This document shows positions 1 through 7,406 of a stretch of DNA of 12,811 nt, piece after piece; the first letter of the stretch is position 1; every line of letters starts with the position of its first letter. The stretch is taken from contig CAZVAO010000073.1 in assembly GCA_964625175.1 (NCBI GenBank), forward strand, positions 1 through 12,811, in the 5' to 3' direction. The position numbers and the translations under genes were made by a program. This DNA is from CAZVAO01 sp964625175 (GTDB taxonomy: Bacteria; Bacillota; UBA994; PWPR01). A model generated the notes under the pieces. That model was given only the letters and a program-made list of their open reading frames with translations, searched no databases and was not told the origin of the DNA.

Positions 1-168
1 AACGGCGACCGCCGTTATAAAATTGAGGTTGTTCTCAAAAGAAAAGAGTTTAAGATTTTGGAAAGCATCATGGCAGACTGCGGAATCAATGAACCCACTC
101 TGAAAGTCAAAAACCTCAGTAAGGTTGATGGCAAAATGACTATTAGCAGCACGAAAGCCGCCTACTAG
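1..168 (+). CDS. 3' end of an unidentified protein (partial)
   Basis: Frame 1 is open from the left edge to a TAG stop at 166-168 and gives the last 55 residues of a protein whose start lies outside the window. The visible tail is charged and lysine-rich (NGDRRYKIEVVLKRKEF near the start, ISSTKAAY at the end). It alternates strand-like and helix-like stretches and has no transmembrane segment. I do not recognise the family; a small regulatory or ACT-like C-terminal domain is possible but cannot be shown. It converges on the minus-strand operon and shares the bidirectional hairpin terminator at 284-318. Continuous coding sense and a clean stop before that terminator support it as a real gene end. 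Confidence 0.55.
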   Translation, partial: NGDRRYKIEVVLKRKEFKILESIMADCGINEPTLKVKNLSKVDGKMTISSTKAAY

Positions 169-283
169 ATTATAAGTTTCGCCGCCGAATAATGATTTCA
201 CGGGAAGCAGATCGTCCGCTCGATTGCCCCTGTTCGAAACGATATTCGTGCAAAAATAGCCTATTAATTTGACAATGATCAAA

Positions 284-318
284 AAGAGCCGCTCAGTTCA
301 TCAAACCGAGCGGCTTTT
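284..318. terminator. bidirectional rho-independent terminator
   Basis: The arms AGCCGCTC (287-294) and GAGCGGCT (308-315) form an 8-bp GC-rich stem with a 13-nt loop. A run of A lies to the left and TTTT to the right, so the hairpin has a U tail in both directions. It sits between the end of the plus-strand partial gene (168) and the end of the minus-strand metallopeptidase (350), where a shared terminator is expected. Confidence 0.85.
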
Positions 319-349
319 CCTATCCCATTTTTCAAACAAAATACTCCTC

Positions 350-844
350 TTATAAATCGCGCTTCTTCTTAGCTCCAAGTGCAACCATGGCCCTTTTGTA
401 GTCTGGATAGATCTTGCCGACCAAACGCCAGAAGGAACGGTCATGGTTCATATGTTGCAAATGACAAAGTTCGTGAACAACCACATAATCGATCACAAAA
501 GGTGGGAGCATCATTAAGCGCCAGTTAAAGGTCAACTTTTTCTCAAAATTGCAGCTCCCCCAGCGTGACGCACTGCTTTCAATTGCAAATGCTCGATATT
601 TAAGTCTAAGCTGTGGTTGATAATACTGGAGCCTATCCGCAATCAGCTTGCGGGCTGCTTTGGTATAGAACGATTTCAAAACCTTATTGAGATCTGCCTG
701 CTGCTCATCCGCACAGCTAATCGTCAACAAATGTTCATTAACTTGCACACTTGGTTTTTTCATATCGGGTTTAACCACAATCTGTAGATCATATTGCTTG
801 CCAAGATAATAAACTCCACCAGGGATGAGTGCTTTAGTTTCCAT
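350..844 (-). CDS. YgjP-type zinc metallopeptidase (DUF45/WLM-like)
   Basis: A 164-residue cytoplasmic protein of the YgjP/DUF45 metallopeptidase-like family. Two hallmarks are visible: the RWGSC motif at residues 95-99 and the zinc-binding HELCH at 124-128, followed by a downstream His (131 or 134) and FW (138-139), as in family members reading HExxHLxxxNHxxxFW. Residues 1-50 are strand-rich and 51-80 helical, which is usual, and the length is somewhat shorter than E. coli YgjP. The cellular substrate of the family is poorly known, so proteolysis is inferred from fold and ligands only. The ATG at 842-844 lies inside the end of the upstream DUF454 gene (11-base overlap), which suggests translational coupling. 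The Shine-Dalgarno sequence is weak (AAGAAAG). It is the last gene of the operon before the terminator at 284-318. Confidence 0.88.
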   Translation of the reverse strand: METKALIPGGVYYLGKQYDLQIVVKPDMKKPSVQVNEHLLTISCADEQQADLNKVLKSFYTKAARKLIADRLQYYQPQLRLKYRAFAIESSASRWGSCNFEKKLTFNWRLMMLPPFVIDYVVVHELCHLQHMNHDRSFWRLVGKIYPDYKRAMVALGAKKKRDL

Positions 845-1292
845 TTTTATCTTTCTTGGAGAACACCCCTTTAATGCTTTTTGGTAAGGTTTTCGTAGGA
901 TCCGCGGGCATCGTATTCAATCTGAGCAAATAAATACTGTAAATCCCTCCGAAACCTAAGAGAAATAGTCTTGCGTAACGATTCGTAATGAACGTCCCCG
1001 ATACCCCTATAGAAATCCAGAGAGTCAATAAAGTCCAAAATCGGGTCTTTTTTGTGATCGCATGATAATTGACATAGTTGGAGAGGTACTTACCCCAAAA
1101 ACGATGGTTAAGTAGCCAGTTGTAGAGGGTGTCGGAACTTTTTAAATAACAAAACGCGGCTAAAACAATAAATGGCGATGTGGGAAAGACAGGGATAATT
1201 AAAGCAATCAACCCAATGATTAAAGACAAGGTGCCGGAGAATACTAATAGATTTCTCATAATCTTTGAATCCACAATTCCTCTAGTGCTCAT
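834..1292 (-). CDS. DUF454 (YbaN-like) membrane protein, copy 1
   Basis: A DUF454 family inner-membrane protein, about 152 residues with the chosen start. The signature is a first hydrophobic segment (residues about 13-36) running into IPVFPTSPF, then an aromatic block containing YNWLLNH, then two further hydrophobic segments (about 86-107 and 110-128). The tail is lysine-rich and presumably cytoplasmic. No biochemical function is established for DUF454. An upstream in-frame extension to 1382 exists, but the ATG at 1290-1292 is preceded by a strong GGGAGGGG ribosome binding site and matches the family N-terminus, so I use it. It is a paralogue of the next gene upstream (1400-1786). Its end overlaps the metallopeptidase start by 11 bases. 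Confidence 0.85.
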   Translation of the reverse strand: MSTRGIVDSKIMRNLLVFSGTLSLIIGLIALIIPVFPTSPFIVLAAFCYLKSSDTLYNWLLNHRFWGKYLSNYVNYHAITKKTRFWTLLTLWISIGVSGTFITNRYARLFLLGFGGIYSIYLLRLNTMPADPTKTLPKSIKGVFSKKDKNGN

Positions 1293-1387
1293 TAGATCCC
1301 CTCCCTTTCTATTTCTTAATAAACAAGATGTCATTTTAAGAGCCCTCATGGTGATGGGCTCACAAATTAATACAGCTAGCAATGCTT

Positions 1388-1398
1388 ATTATACCACA
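1388..1398 (-). promoter_or_regulatory. possible internal extended -10 promoter
   Basis: On the minus strand the sequence reads TGTGGTATAAT, a perfect TATAAT with TG one base upstream (extended -10). The region 17 bases further upstream resembles a -35 box poorly. It lies in the 107-base gap between the two DUF454 genes and could give extra expression of the downstream pair. It rests on motif match only. Confidence 0.4.
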
Positions 1399-1399
1399 A

Positions 1400-1786
1400 T
1401 TACGATCGATCTTCCGGAAGCGTTGTAAGGCTGATCAAGTGGATACTTACACCGACCCCTACGGCAAAAAGGCCTACTCGAACGAATACGCTAGTGACCA
1501 AGCAGGCGGAGATCCCTAGGGATATCCAGAGAAAAATAAATGTGCCCGTTTTTATAGTCTTACTCACTGCGCCATAGGTGACATAATTATAGATATAATC
1601 GCCAAACACCGCATGGTTGATCAGCCAGTTGTAGAGACGCTGTGAACCCCTTAGATAGCAATAAGCGGTTAGGAGTAGAAATGGCGTCGTCGGCAGTATG
1701 GGGATTAGAATCCCAATCAACCCAAGCATCAGAGAAATTGACCCTGCAACAATCCAAGTGTATTTGATTATTTTTTTACTGGTCAT
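1400..1786 (-). CDS. DUF454 (YbaN-like) membrane protein, copy 2
   Basis: The second DUF454 protein, about 128 residues from the chosen start. It repeats the layout of its neighbour: a hydrophobic segment ending in IPILPTTPF, the aromatic block with LYNWLINH, a short linker NYVTYGA, and two C-terminal membrane helices with FLWISLGIS. The lysine-rich tail of copy 1 is absent. The reading frame stays open up to a GTG at 1850-1852, but the first 22 codons of that version do not look like the family. The ATG at 1784-1786 has GGGTGG eight bases upstream and gives the expected short N-terminus before the first helix. It lies 73 bases downstream of the DDAH gene. Function is unknown. The two copies look like an old tandem duplication, since they are clearly alike but far from identical. 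Confidence 0.83.
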   Translation of the reverse strand: MTSKKIIKYTWIVAGSISLMLGLIGILIPILPTTPFLLLTAYCYLRGSQRLYNWLINHAVFGDYIYNYVTYGAVSKTIKTGTFIFLWISLGISACLVTSVFVRVGLFAVGVGVSIHLISLTTLPEDRS

Positions 1787-1859
1787 ATTATACCACCCAT
1801 CATTCGTCAAAGGATTGTTAATCAAACAATCTGATGCATACTTTACGCGCACGCGTATC

Positions 1860-2624
1860 TTAAAACCTTAATGAGAGACAAGAAAGACCACCGTCGACTT
1901 TACGATATTCAGAGGTATCAACGGTTAGAACTTTCATTCCAGCGGCTTCAATACTTGCTTTTACTTTTTCATAGCCCATTGGGACTAACACATAATCATT
2001 CACGCGAATGCAGTTGGCAGCGTAACTTTCATCCGAGTCAACCTCGATCTGATTGTAGTCTTTGAATTTTGGATCCCCTAAAAACTCACCAGAAACCAGT
2101 AATATATTCTCTTCCAAATACGTTAGTCCCGTTTTTAGGTGCAGCATTTCTTGCAGCACCACAACAGAGCCATCCATGCCGCGTTTTTGGAGCTCAGCTA
2201 TGAATTGTTGTGCCCCCTCTAGATTCGTGCGTTCAGATAGCCCTATGTAATAATGATCCCCGACCATCATGACGTCGCCACCCTCTAGCGTTCCAGGCTC
2301 AGTGATGTGAACAATATCACTATAGTAGTGTTTTAGGGTCGCGACAATTCCACATTCTTCACCTTTACGGCTTTGTGCACCTGGTCGAGTCACCAAGGCA
2401 AAAGATTTCGTGCAAACCGCCACATCTTCCACAAAACAAGAATCGGGATAGCGCTCATCCGCTTCGAGCACGTGGACATTCACCCCACATTGCTTCAAGG
2501 CCTGAATATATTTTTGATGCTGTAAAAGTGCTTTTGCATAGTCTGGTTTCCCTAGTTGCGGGTTTGAGCTAATGCCATTCACTAAAGACCTTGCCGGTCT
2601 TCTGACGATTGCGTGATTAAACAT
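1860..2624 (-). CDS. dimethylarginine dimethylaminohydrolase (DDAH) family enzyme
   Basis: A 254-residue guanidino-modifying enzyme of the DDAH/arginine deiminase superfamily. The family hydrolyses N-omega-methylated arginines to citrulline and methylamines; some relatives act on arginine, citrulline or other guanidines. The catalytic set is complete: EGGD with Glu114, LHLKTG with His162 and the C-terminal GGLSC with Cys249. Length and all three positions equal those I recall for the Pseudomonas aeruginosa enzyme. Substrate-contact residues also appear in place (Asp61 in PDSCFVEDVAV, Glu66, Asp67, Arg86, Arg132). The ATG at 2622-2624 has an AGAAAGGGA ribosome binding site. It is the second gene of the operon, 50 bases after a membrane protein. 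Exact substrate cannot be read from sequence. Confidence 0.9.
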   Translation of the reverse strand: MFNHAIVRRPARSLVNGISSNPQLGKPDYAKALLQHQKYIQALKQCGVNVHVLEADERYPDSCFVEDVAVCTKSFALVTRPGAQSRKGEECGIVATLKHYYSDIVHITEPGTLEGGDVMMVGDHYYIGLSERTNLEGAQQFIAELQKRGMDGSVVVLQEMLHLKTGLTYLEENILLVSGEFLGDPKFKDYNQIEVDSDESYAANCIRVNDYVLVPMGYEKVKASIEAAGMKVLTVDTSEYRKVDGGLSCLSLRF

Positions 2625-2674
2625 ATTCTAATTTCCCTTTCTGCTTTTATGGACGCTCGTACGCACACCCAAGC

Positions 2675-3238
2675 CTACGCTCGCGTTCGCTTACTGCTCA
2701 GCACAATAATACCTAAAACAAAAACCGTCGTGAAACTGGCCCCAATAAATCCCCATTTTAATAGACTAAAAAAGGGTGTGAGTTCGGCGATCAAGCCTGA
2801 TTCTAGGGGATACCTAGCCATAACGACTGTGGTGCCCATGTTCTCTAAAAAATCAAAGACCATGCCCCAAAAAACAATTAGGTATAAGTACTGTGGCCAA
2901 CGCCTATACCGGATGCTCTTGGCAAGTTGCATAGTGAGCGTCATCATAAAAAAGGTATAGACCAAGGGCCAAGCAACATCAAAGGTCCAGCGCAATAGGA
3001 TATACGTGGATCGCCCCGCTTCGCCATAGCTTTCGGCAAGTTCATATAGATCTTGTGCTGTATAAATGAGCGCCGTATCTGGTGATTCTGCAACACCTAT
3101 AGCAGTGGCAGAATATTCTGAAACCCTAGGTAAAACAAACGCGATAAACACAATAAAGAGCATGGTAGCGATTATAACCATTCTCCAACTTACTTTCTGG
3201 GCAAGTGTGTTTGTGCGTTCTGAAAGCCATTTTCCCAT
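2675..3238 (-). CDS. four-helix integral membrane protein, function unknown
   Basis: A 187-residue protein with four hydrophobic segments at about residues 18-37, 82-105, 115-140 and 157-181. A roughly 45-residue hydrophilic loop between the first two contains YTAQDLYELAESYGEAGR and probably lies outside. Other striking features are RWTFDVAWPLVYT at the start of helix 2 and FDFLENMG in helix 3, which look like conserved family motifs, but I cannot attach a function. Positive residues at both ends suggest both termini are cytoplasmic. The ATG at 3236-3238 has an AAGGGGG ribosome binding site seven bases upstream. It is the first gene after the extended -10 promoter at 3337-3347 and leads the DDAH/DUF454/metallopeptidase operon. 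It may be a transporter-like or stress membrane protein. Confidence 0.75.
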   Translation of the reverse strand: MGKWLSERTNTLAQKVSWRMVIIATMLFIVFIAFVLPRVSEYSATAIGVAESPDTALIYTAQDLYELAESYGEAGRSTYILLRWTFDVAWPLVYTFFMMTLTMQLAKSIRYRRWPQYLYLIVFWGMVFDFLENMGTTVVMARYPLESGLIAELTPFFSLLKWGFIGASFTTVFVLGIIVLSSKRTRA

Positions 3239-3336
3239 TGCTCAATCCCCCTTAAAGCCCACCGCCACCAGCGACCGTTCTCTTTAACCTACTTATTTAC
3301 TGTATTCTCAAAAATGACATCAGCAATCTCTCATTT

Positions 3337-3347
3337 ATTATAGCACA
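3337..3347 (-). promoter_or_regulatory. extended -10 promoter for the membrane protein-DDAH operon
   Basis: The minus strand reads TGTGCTATAAT, a perfect TATAAT with the TGn extension. The -35 region is weak (TTGGAG with an 18-base spacer). It sits about 100 bases before the ATG at 3238 and downstream of the terminator of the citF-like gene, so it is well placed to start the 3238-350 operon. Confidence 0.65.
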
Positions 3348-3401
3348 GGACTGAATGTGCCTCCAACCTCAGCAAGAAGACTGACTGATCCCAAGCGGCG
3401 C

Positions 3402-3431
3402 AAAAAGGCTCCGGTGTTTAACCGAAGCCTT
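3402..3431 (-). terminator. rho-independent terminator of the M20-citDEF-like operon
   Basis: The minus-strand transcript folds as AAGGCUUCGGU, a five-base loop UAAAC, then ACCGGAGCCUU followed by UUU. The stem is 11 pairs with one G-U pair. It begins 20 bases after the citF-like stop codon. Confidence 0.88.
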
Positions 3432-3451
3432 GATCTTGAATTCACACTAGA

Positions 3452-5002
3452 TTACTTAATTTTGCGGATGACATCAATCACCGTGCCGTCGCGATACTCG
3501 ATGACACCGACGATTTCTTCAGAGAACGCTATCGGATTAGGAACCCCCGTTAATTGCTCAATATTTTGCTTTAATTCTACAATATCCATCGTCTCTACCC
3601 CAGCCAATTCCAGCATTGCTTGGAGATCTTGGCGACGTGGATTGACGGCAATTCCCCGCTCCGTTACCAACAAATCTATGGTCGTTCCGGGGGTTACAAC
3701 ATTGGTAACTCGGTCTCTAATAATGGGGATCCTTTTGCGCATCGTCGGTGCAACGACTACCGTCAGCTTTGCACCCGCTGCTGTATCCGGTGCGCCGCCA
3801 ACAGCGCCTCTAATCATACCAAAAGAGCCTGTCACCGAATTGACATTAAAGTTCACATCGATCTCAGTTGCGGACAGTACCATAATGTCGAGTTGATTCA
3901 CCACACACGATTTATTCCAAGGATCAGCATACATACCCGCTGACATTTCAATGTGACTCGGGTTCCGTTTGAATGAATCAACAGCGTTCCCATCGAAGGT
4001 CTGCACGTCCAATAAAGCCTTGAAATAGCCTTGCTCCAGCAATTCGACTAGATAGCTTGTAATCCCGCCTGCGGCAAAACTCCCCACAATATGATGGTCG
4101 GTCATGTAGTTTTTTAGATATTGACAGACAGCAAGAGAAGCGCCACCAGAACCTGCCTGAAAAGAATACCCATCAACCACTAAGCCTGAGGCGATAATAG
4201 CTTCAGCAGCCTTTTTAGCAATCAATAGCTCTGTTGGATTTCCGGTGATTCGTGTTGCCCCCGTTGCGATCTTTGATTGGTCACCAATCGATTCCACTTC
4301 GACAACATAGTCCACTAGGGTCATAGGAATACTCGCGTTAGCTAATGGAAATGGCACAAGGTTATCTGTTATAGCCACAACCTTATGAGCATATTGGGCA
4401 TCAATCATGGCATAGCCCATAGATCCGAAGGCGGATTGACCCTGATAGCCATTCATATTCCCTAACGGGTCAGAAGCGGGTGCCCCAATAAACGCCACAT
4501 CAATAGGCATTTCTCCAGTAGCAATCGCGCGAGCGCGCCCCCCATGCGACCTGAAAACAACGGGTTTGCCTAATATGTTATGTAAAGACTGTTCCTGCGC
4601 AAGCTCCCCTCTTAATCCAGAGGTGTGAATCCCAGTAATCACCTTGTTGTGAATATGCTCTATTAATGGCGCATGAGCCAGTGTCAGCGATGAGGCAAAC
4701 AAGGTTAAATCTTTGATGCCTAAATCGGCAATTTCCGCAACCACCTTATTGATGATTTCGTCACCATTGCGGAAGTGGTGATGGAACGAGATGGTCATGC
4801 CATCTTTAAGACCAGTCTGTAAAATAGCTTCTCTAATTGATCCCAGTAGCTTGACATCACCCGGGAGCCGTAAGCGATTATCTCTCTTGATTGCCTGATA
4901 AACAGGTTGACGCTCATAAGGGCCCTGATACGGAAGCACTTCCCCATAACCCTCGATATATGCAGGCAACTCTATGCCTAGGGCGTTACTAATTTTCATC
5001 AT
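3452..5002 (-). CDS. citF: citrate lyase alpha subunit homologue (CitF-like CoA/ACP transferase)
   Basis: A 516-residue protein homologous along its length to citrate lyase alpha subunits, which move the acyl carrier thioester from acetate to citrate. Family landmarks include HHHFRNGD (74-81), HGGRARAI (153-160), GSGGASLAV (284-292), NVNSVTGS (386-393), the GGxxD region (402-406) and ITPG-like VTPGTTIDLLVTERGIAVNP (436-455). Length is normal. The family GGH(S/C)D here reads GGAPD, so the His is lost. The frame is open to 5086, but GGAGG at 5009-5013 points to the ATG at 5000-5002 (or 4997-4999); it abuts the ATG at 5006-5008 too closely. The start overlaps the citE stop by 14 bases. It is last in the operon. 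The fold is certain; the true substrate is not, because the partner CitD lacks its prosthetic-group serine. Confidence 0.87.
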   Translation of the reverse strand: MMKISNALGIELPAYIEGYGEVLPYQGPYERQPVYQAIKRDNRLRLPGDVKLLGSIREAILQTGLKDGMTISFHHHFRNGDEIINKVVAEIADLGIKDLTLFASSLTLAHAPLIEHIHNKVITGIHTSGLRGELAQEQSLHNILGKPVVFRSHGGRARAIATGEMPIDVAFIGAPASDPLGNMNGYQGQSAFGSMGYAMIDAQYAHKVVAITDNLVPFPLANASIPMTLVDYVVEVESIGDQSKIATGATRITGNPTELLIAKKAAEAIIASGLVVDGYSFQAGSGGASLAVCQYLKNYMTDHHIVGSFAAGGITSYLVELLEQGYFKALLDVQTFDGNAVDSFKRNPSHIEMSAGMYADPWNKSCVVNQLDIMVLSATEIDVNFNVNSVTGSFGMIRGAVGGAPDTAAGAKLTVVVAPTMRKRIPIIRDRVTNVVTPGTTIDLLVTERGIAVNPRRQDLQAMLELAGVETMDIVELKQNIEQLTGVPNPIAFSEEIVGVIEYRDGTVIDVIRKIK

Positions 5003-5897
5003 GTTCATCCTCCAAACGACCGATTCTCCCCAAGCCTTGTGCTCGATTAACGATGCTTCTTGCCTTTGCGATAACCGGAACGTCAATCATCTTGCCATTA
5101 AGCAATACGACGCCACCCTCTTGGATATTTTCTTTTCGGGCAACCGCTAAGACTTCGCGGGAATATTGAATCTCCTCATCAGAAGGTGTGAAGACCTTGT
5201 GAACAATCTCAATTTGGTTGGGATGGATGCAGGACTTGCCGACAAATCCCAGTTGCTTAATAAGTTTGACTTCTTTCTCAAACCCCTCTAAATCTTTCAC
5301 ATTGGAATAGACCGTGTCGATGGCGTCGACCCCTGCGGCTGCTGCGGCCATCACAATGGTAGAACGAGCGAGCAGAAGCTCAGTGCCTTCTGCTGATCGA
5401 TCAACACCCAGCGATCTTGTAAAATCCTCTGCCCCGAAGGAGATCGAGATCACACGCTCTGAGGCATTGGCAATCTCAAAGGCATTGATGACACCTAACG
5501 GGGTCTCGATGGCCCCCTGAATCTTAACAAGCCCGAGCTCCAAGCCATTCTGCGCTTCAACCTCACCAAGCAATGCATCCAGTGCCTCAATATCTGCCGC
5601 TTTTTCACACATGGGAAGGCGGATTCTTGTGAGGCCAGCCGCCACCAATTCGCGCACATCATCTTCGCCAAATTCTGTATAGAGGGGGTTTATGCGGGCA
5701 AATATTTCACAGTCCCCGTAGTCGACGCTCTTTAAGGCTTCAACGAGCAGGTCTCTTGCTTCTGATTTCTCGGCATATTTAATGGCGTCTTCTAGATCAA
5801 ATATGATACAGTCTGGTTGGTATATTTGTGACGTAAAAAGCATTTTAGGGCTATTAGCTGGTGAAAACAACATGGTTCGTCGCAATTTCTTAAACAT
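4989..5897 (-). CDS. citE: citrate lyase beta subunit homologue (CitE-like lyase)
   Basis: A 302-residue TIM-barrel lyase of the HpcH/HpaI-CitE family, which cleaves (3S)-citryl-thioester to oxaloacetate and acetyl-thioester in the classic enzyme. Visible family features are RRTMLF near the N-terminus, FDLEDA (33-38), a conserved Arg in ARIN (67-70), the Mg2+ ligands Glu131 (ETPLG) and Asp158 (GAEDF), IHPNQI (224-229) and NGKM (267-270). The substrate-loop motif usually close to PGNNPxM reads SPANSPKM here. Relatives of this fold also cleave malyl-CoA, citramalyl-CoA and methylmalyl-CoA. The ATG at 5895-5897 has a GGAGGG ribosome binding site and overlaps the citD stop by eight bases, so the two are translationally coupled. 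The lyase chemistry is well supported; citrate as substrate is only one option. Confidence 0.88.
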   Translation of the reverse strand: MFKKLRRTMLFSPANSPKMLFTSQIYQPDCIIFDLEDAIKYAEKSEARDLLVEALKSVDYGDCEIFARINPLYTEFGEDDVRELVAAGLTRIRLPMCEKAADIEALDALLGEVEAQNGLELGLVKIQGAIETPLGVINAFEIANASERVISISFGAEDFTRSLGVDRSAEGTELLLARSTIVMAAAAAGVDAIDTVYSNVKDLEGFEKEVKLIKQLGFVGKSCIHPNQIEIVHKVFTPSDEEIQYSREVLAVARKENIQEGGVVLLNGKMIDVPVIAKARSIVNRAQGLGRIGRLEDEHDEN

Positions 5898-6162
5898 TTT
5901 TCGTTCCCTCCGCCGCCAAGGCCCGCTTAATCGCCGTCTTCAGGCGTGCACGGATAACAAAATCCAAAGCGCCAAAATCCTCAATTTTGAGAAATACATT
6001 TTCCACATGCATTTGAACAAGCGTGTCACGGACAACCTTTTCAATCTGGGGACCGAATAGCTTTTCAACGCTTGATACAAGCTCAATAGCAAGGCCCTGA
6101 TGGTCTAAGGATAATTCGATATAGACATCATCTTTCTGACGAAAGCCACTACTTACTAACAT
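5890..6162 (-). CDS. citD: citrate lyase gamma subunit homologue (CitD-like) lacking the carrier serine
   Basis: A 90-residue small protein homologous to the citrate lyase acyl carrier subunit. The core VSSVEKLFGPQI (29-40) and GALDFVIRARL (64-74) match CitD strongly. The N-terminus is unlike it. Known CitD proteins carry ESGD or ESSD, whose serine (Ser14 in Klebsiella) binds the phosphoribosyl-dephospho-CoA group. Aligning without gaps from the core places Gln9-Lys10-Asp11-Asp12 at that motif, so Lys10 replaces the serine. Ser4 and Ser5 are the only nearby serines and sit out of register. The start is firm: GTAGGAGG lies nine bases before the ATG at 6160-6162, with no room for a longer form because the M20 stop is at 6186. 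It may be a structural subunit rather than a carrier. Confidence 0.85.
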   Translation of the reverse strand: MLVSSGFRQKDDVYIELSLDHQGLAIELVSSVEKLFGPQIEKVVRDTLVQMHVENVFLKIEDFGALDFVIRARLKTAIKRALAAEGTKNV

Positions 6163-6185
6163 TCCTCTACCTCCTACATGACACT

Positions 6186-7355
6186 TTATTGATGCCCTTG
6201 TGCTTTATTAAGTTTAAATTCACGTTTCACTTCAGCGAGAAGGTCTTCATTGACGATTAAATCATAGCTGGAAGCAGCCAGTATTTTCGCTGCCACAACT
6301 GCGGCTTCATGGGCGTTTGCAGACTTGCCTTGCTCTAAATAGATCTCCGAATGAGACGATGATCCTTCAGGTACAAACGCAACTCGAATACACGAGCCTG
6401 GCAATTGATACATCACATCACCAAAATCTGTAGAACCCGTTTTCATGCGGGGTGGCCGAATGGTTGGCGCATTGAGCTGTTTCGCATTCTCCATCAGCAG
6501 ATTATTCAAGGCATAGACTGGTATTTTATTATTGTAGGACTTTATTAAGCGGACTTCGCTTCTGGTCTCTGTCATGAGAGCAGCACCTTCAACAATTTTT
6601 TTGAATCGCTCCACCACCTCATCAAGGTAAGTCCGATCATAGGACCTCAGGCTGAAATCAATTGAAGCAAATTGCGGCACAACATTAGCTACCACGCCAC
6701 CATTGGTAATCACATAATGGATTCTGACATCATCGCGCACATGTTCCCTTAAAAACTCAATACCCTGGGTTAGCAAGAGCACGCCGTCTAACGCACTGCG
6801 CCCTTCTTCTGGCTTCAACGCAGCATGAGCACTTACCCCATGGAAATTGACCGTATAGTTGGAGGAGGCTAAAGATCGTACATCCGTCGTTGTCGTCGGT
6901 GCAGCATGCATCATTAAAGCGACATCAATATCTTGAAAACATCCCGCTTTGAGCATGGCAATTTTCCCGCCTAGCGTCTCTTCCGCAGGCGTCCCATAAA
7001 TGACAAGTTTAAAATCTTTCTGTAAGGTTTCTTTTAAGGCGAGTCCGGCAAAAACAATGGCTGGCCCCTGCATATGGTGACCACAGGCATGTCCCATACC
7101 TTTCAGGGCATCGTATTCACAGAGAAGTCCAATGGAGGGACCCCCTGTTCCCTGCTCATACGTTGCTCGAAAAGCAGTCTCAAATCCCCCAATACCCAGT
7201 TCGATTTTGAAGCCATTCTTCTCAAGGAAATCCGTTAAAAGTTTTGCGGCCTTGAACTCTAAGCCCCCTAATTCTGGGTTATCAAAAATATAATCCATCA
7301 TTGTCACGATTTGATCTCTATGCTGTTCAATATGATCGATCAACATCTTTTTCAT
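6186..7355 (-). CDS. M20 family amidohydrolase/peptidase (AbgB or PM20D2-like)
   Basis: A 389-residue cytoplasmic metallo-amidohydrolase of the M20 family, the group that includes aminobenzoyl-glutamate hydrolases and beta-alanyl-lysine-type dipeptidases. Two-metal site motifs are present: CEYDAL (79-84), GHACGHH (88-94), the Glu pair in PAEETLGG (123-130), HAAP (150-153) and the dimerisation-domain HGVSAHAA (172-179). It has no signal peptide. Length is typical. The ATG at 7353-7355 follows AAGGAG by ten bases; a TTG one codon earlier is an alternative. It is the first gene of the operon, 23 bases before citD-like, so it probably supplies the substrate for the lyase by hydrolysing an N-acyl amino acid or similar amide. 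This link is inference from gene order. Confidence 0.88.
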   Translation of the reverse strand: MKKMLIDHIEQHRDQIVTMMDYIFDNPELGGLEFKAAKLLTDFLEKNGFKIELGIGGFETAFRATYEQGTGGPSIGLLCEYDALKGMGHACGHHMQGPAIVFAGLALKETLQKDFKLVIYGTPAEETLGGKIAMLKAGCFQDIDVALMMHAAPTTTTDVRSLASSNYTVNFHGVSAHAALKPEEGRSALDGVLLLTQGIEFLREHVRDDVRIHYVITNGGVVANVVPQFASIDFSLRSYDRTYLDEVVERFKKIVEGAALMTETRSEVRLIKSYNNKIPVYALNNLLMENAKQLNAPTIRPPRMKTGSTDFGDVMYQLPGSCIRVAFVPEGSSSHSEIYLEQGKSANAHEAAVVAAKILAASSYDLIVNEDLLAEVKREFKLNKAQGHQ

Positions 7356-7406
7356 CAATGTTCACTCCTTACACTTATTTGCTCACACCATTGTAGCGCT
7401 TATCGC

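Noticed and set aside
169..283. Small gene or RNA after the left-edge gene
   Set aside because: No frame with a ribosome binding site and no convincing stem structure was seen apart from the terminator that follows.
1787..1797. TATAAT-like sequence directly before the second DUF454 start
   Set aside because: A start of transcription there would lie inside the coding sequence, and the match is more simply part of the ribosome binding region.
3357..3943. Long plus-strand open frames of up to 179 codons across the citF region
   Set aside because: They lie antisense to a clearly homologous CitF protein, lack ribosome binding sites and give low-complexity Ser/Thr/Pro-rich translations.
5003..5086. 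Upstream extension of citF to 5086
   Set aside because: It overlaps citE by about 100 bases and does not match the family N-terminus; the ribosome binding site lies before the ATG at 5000-5002.
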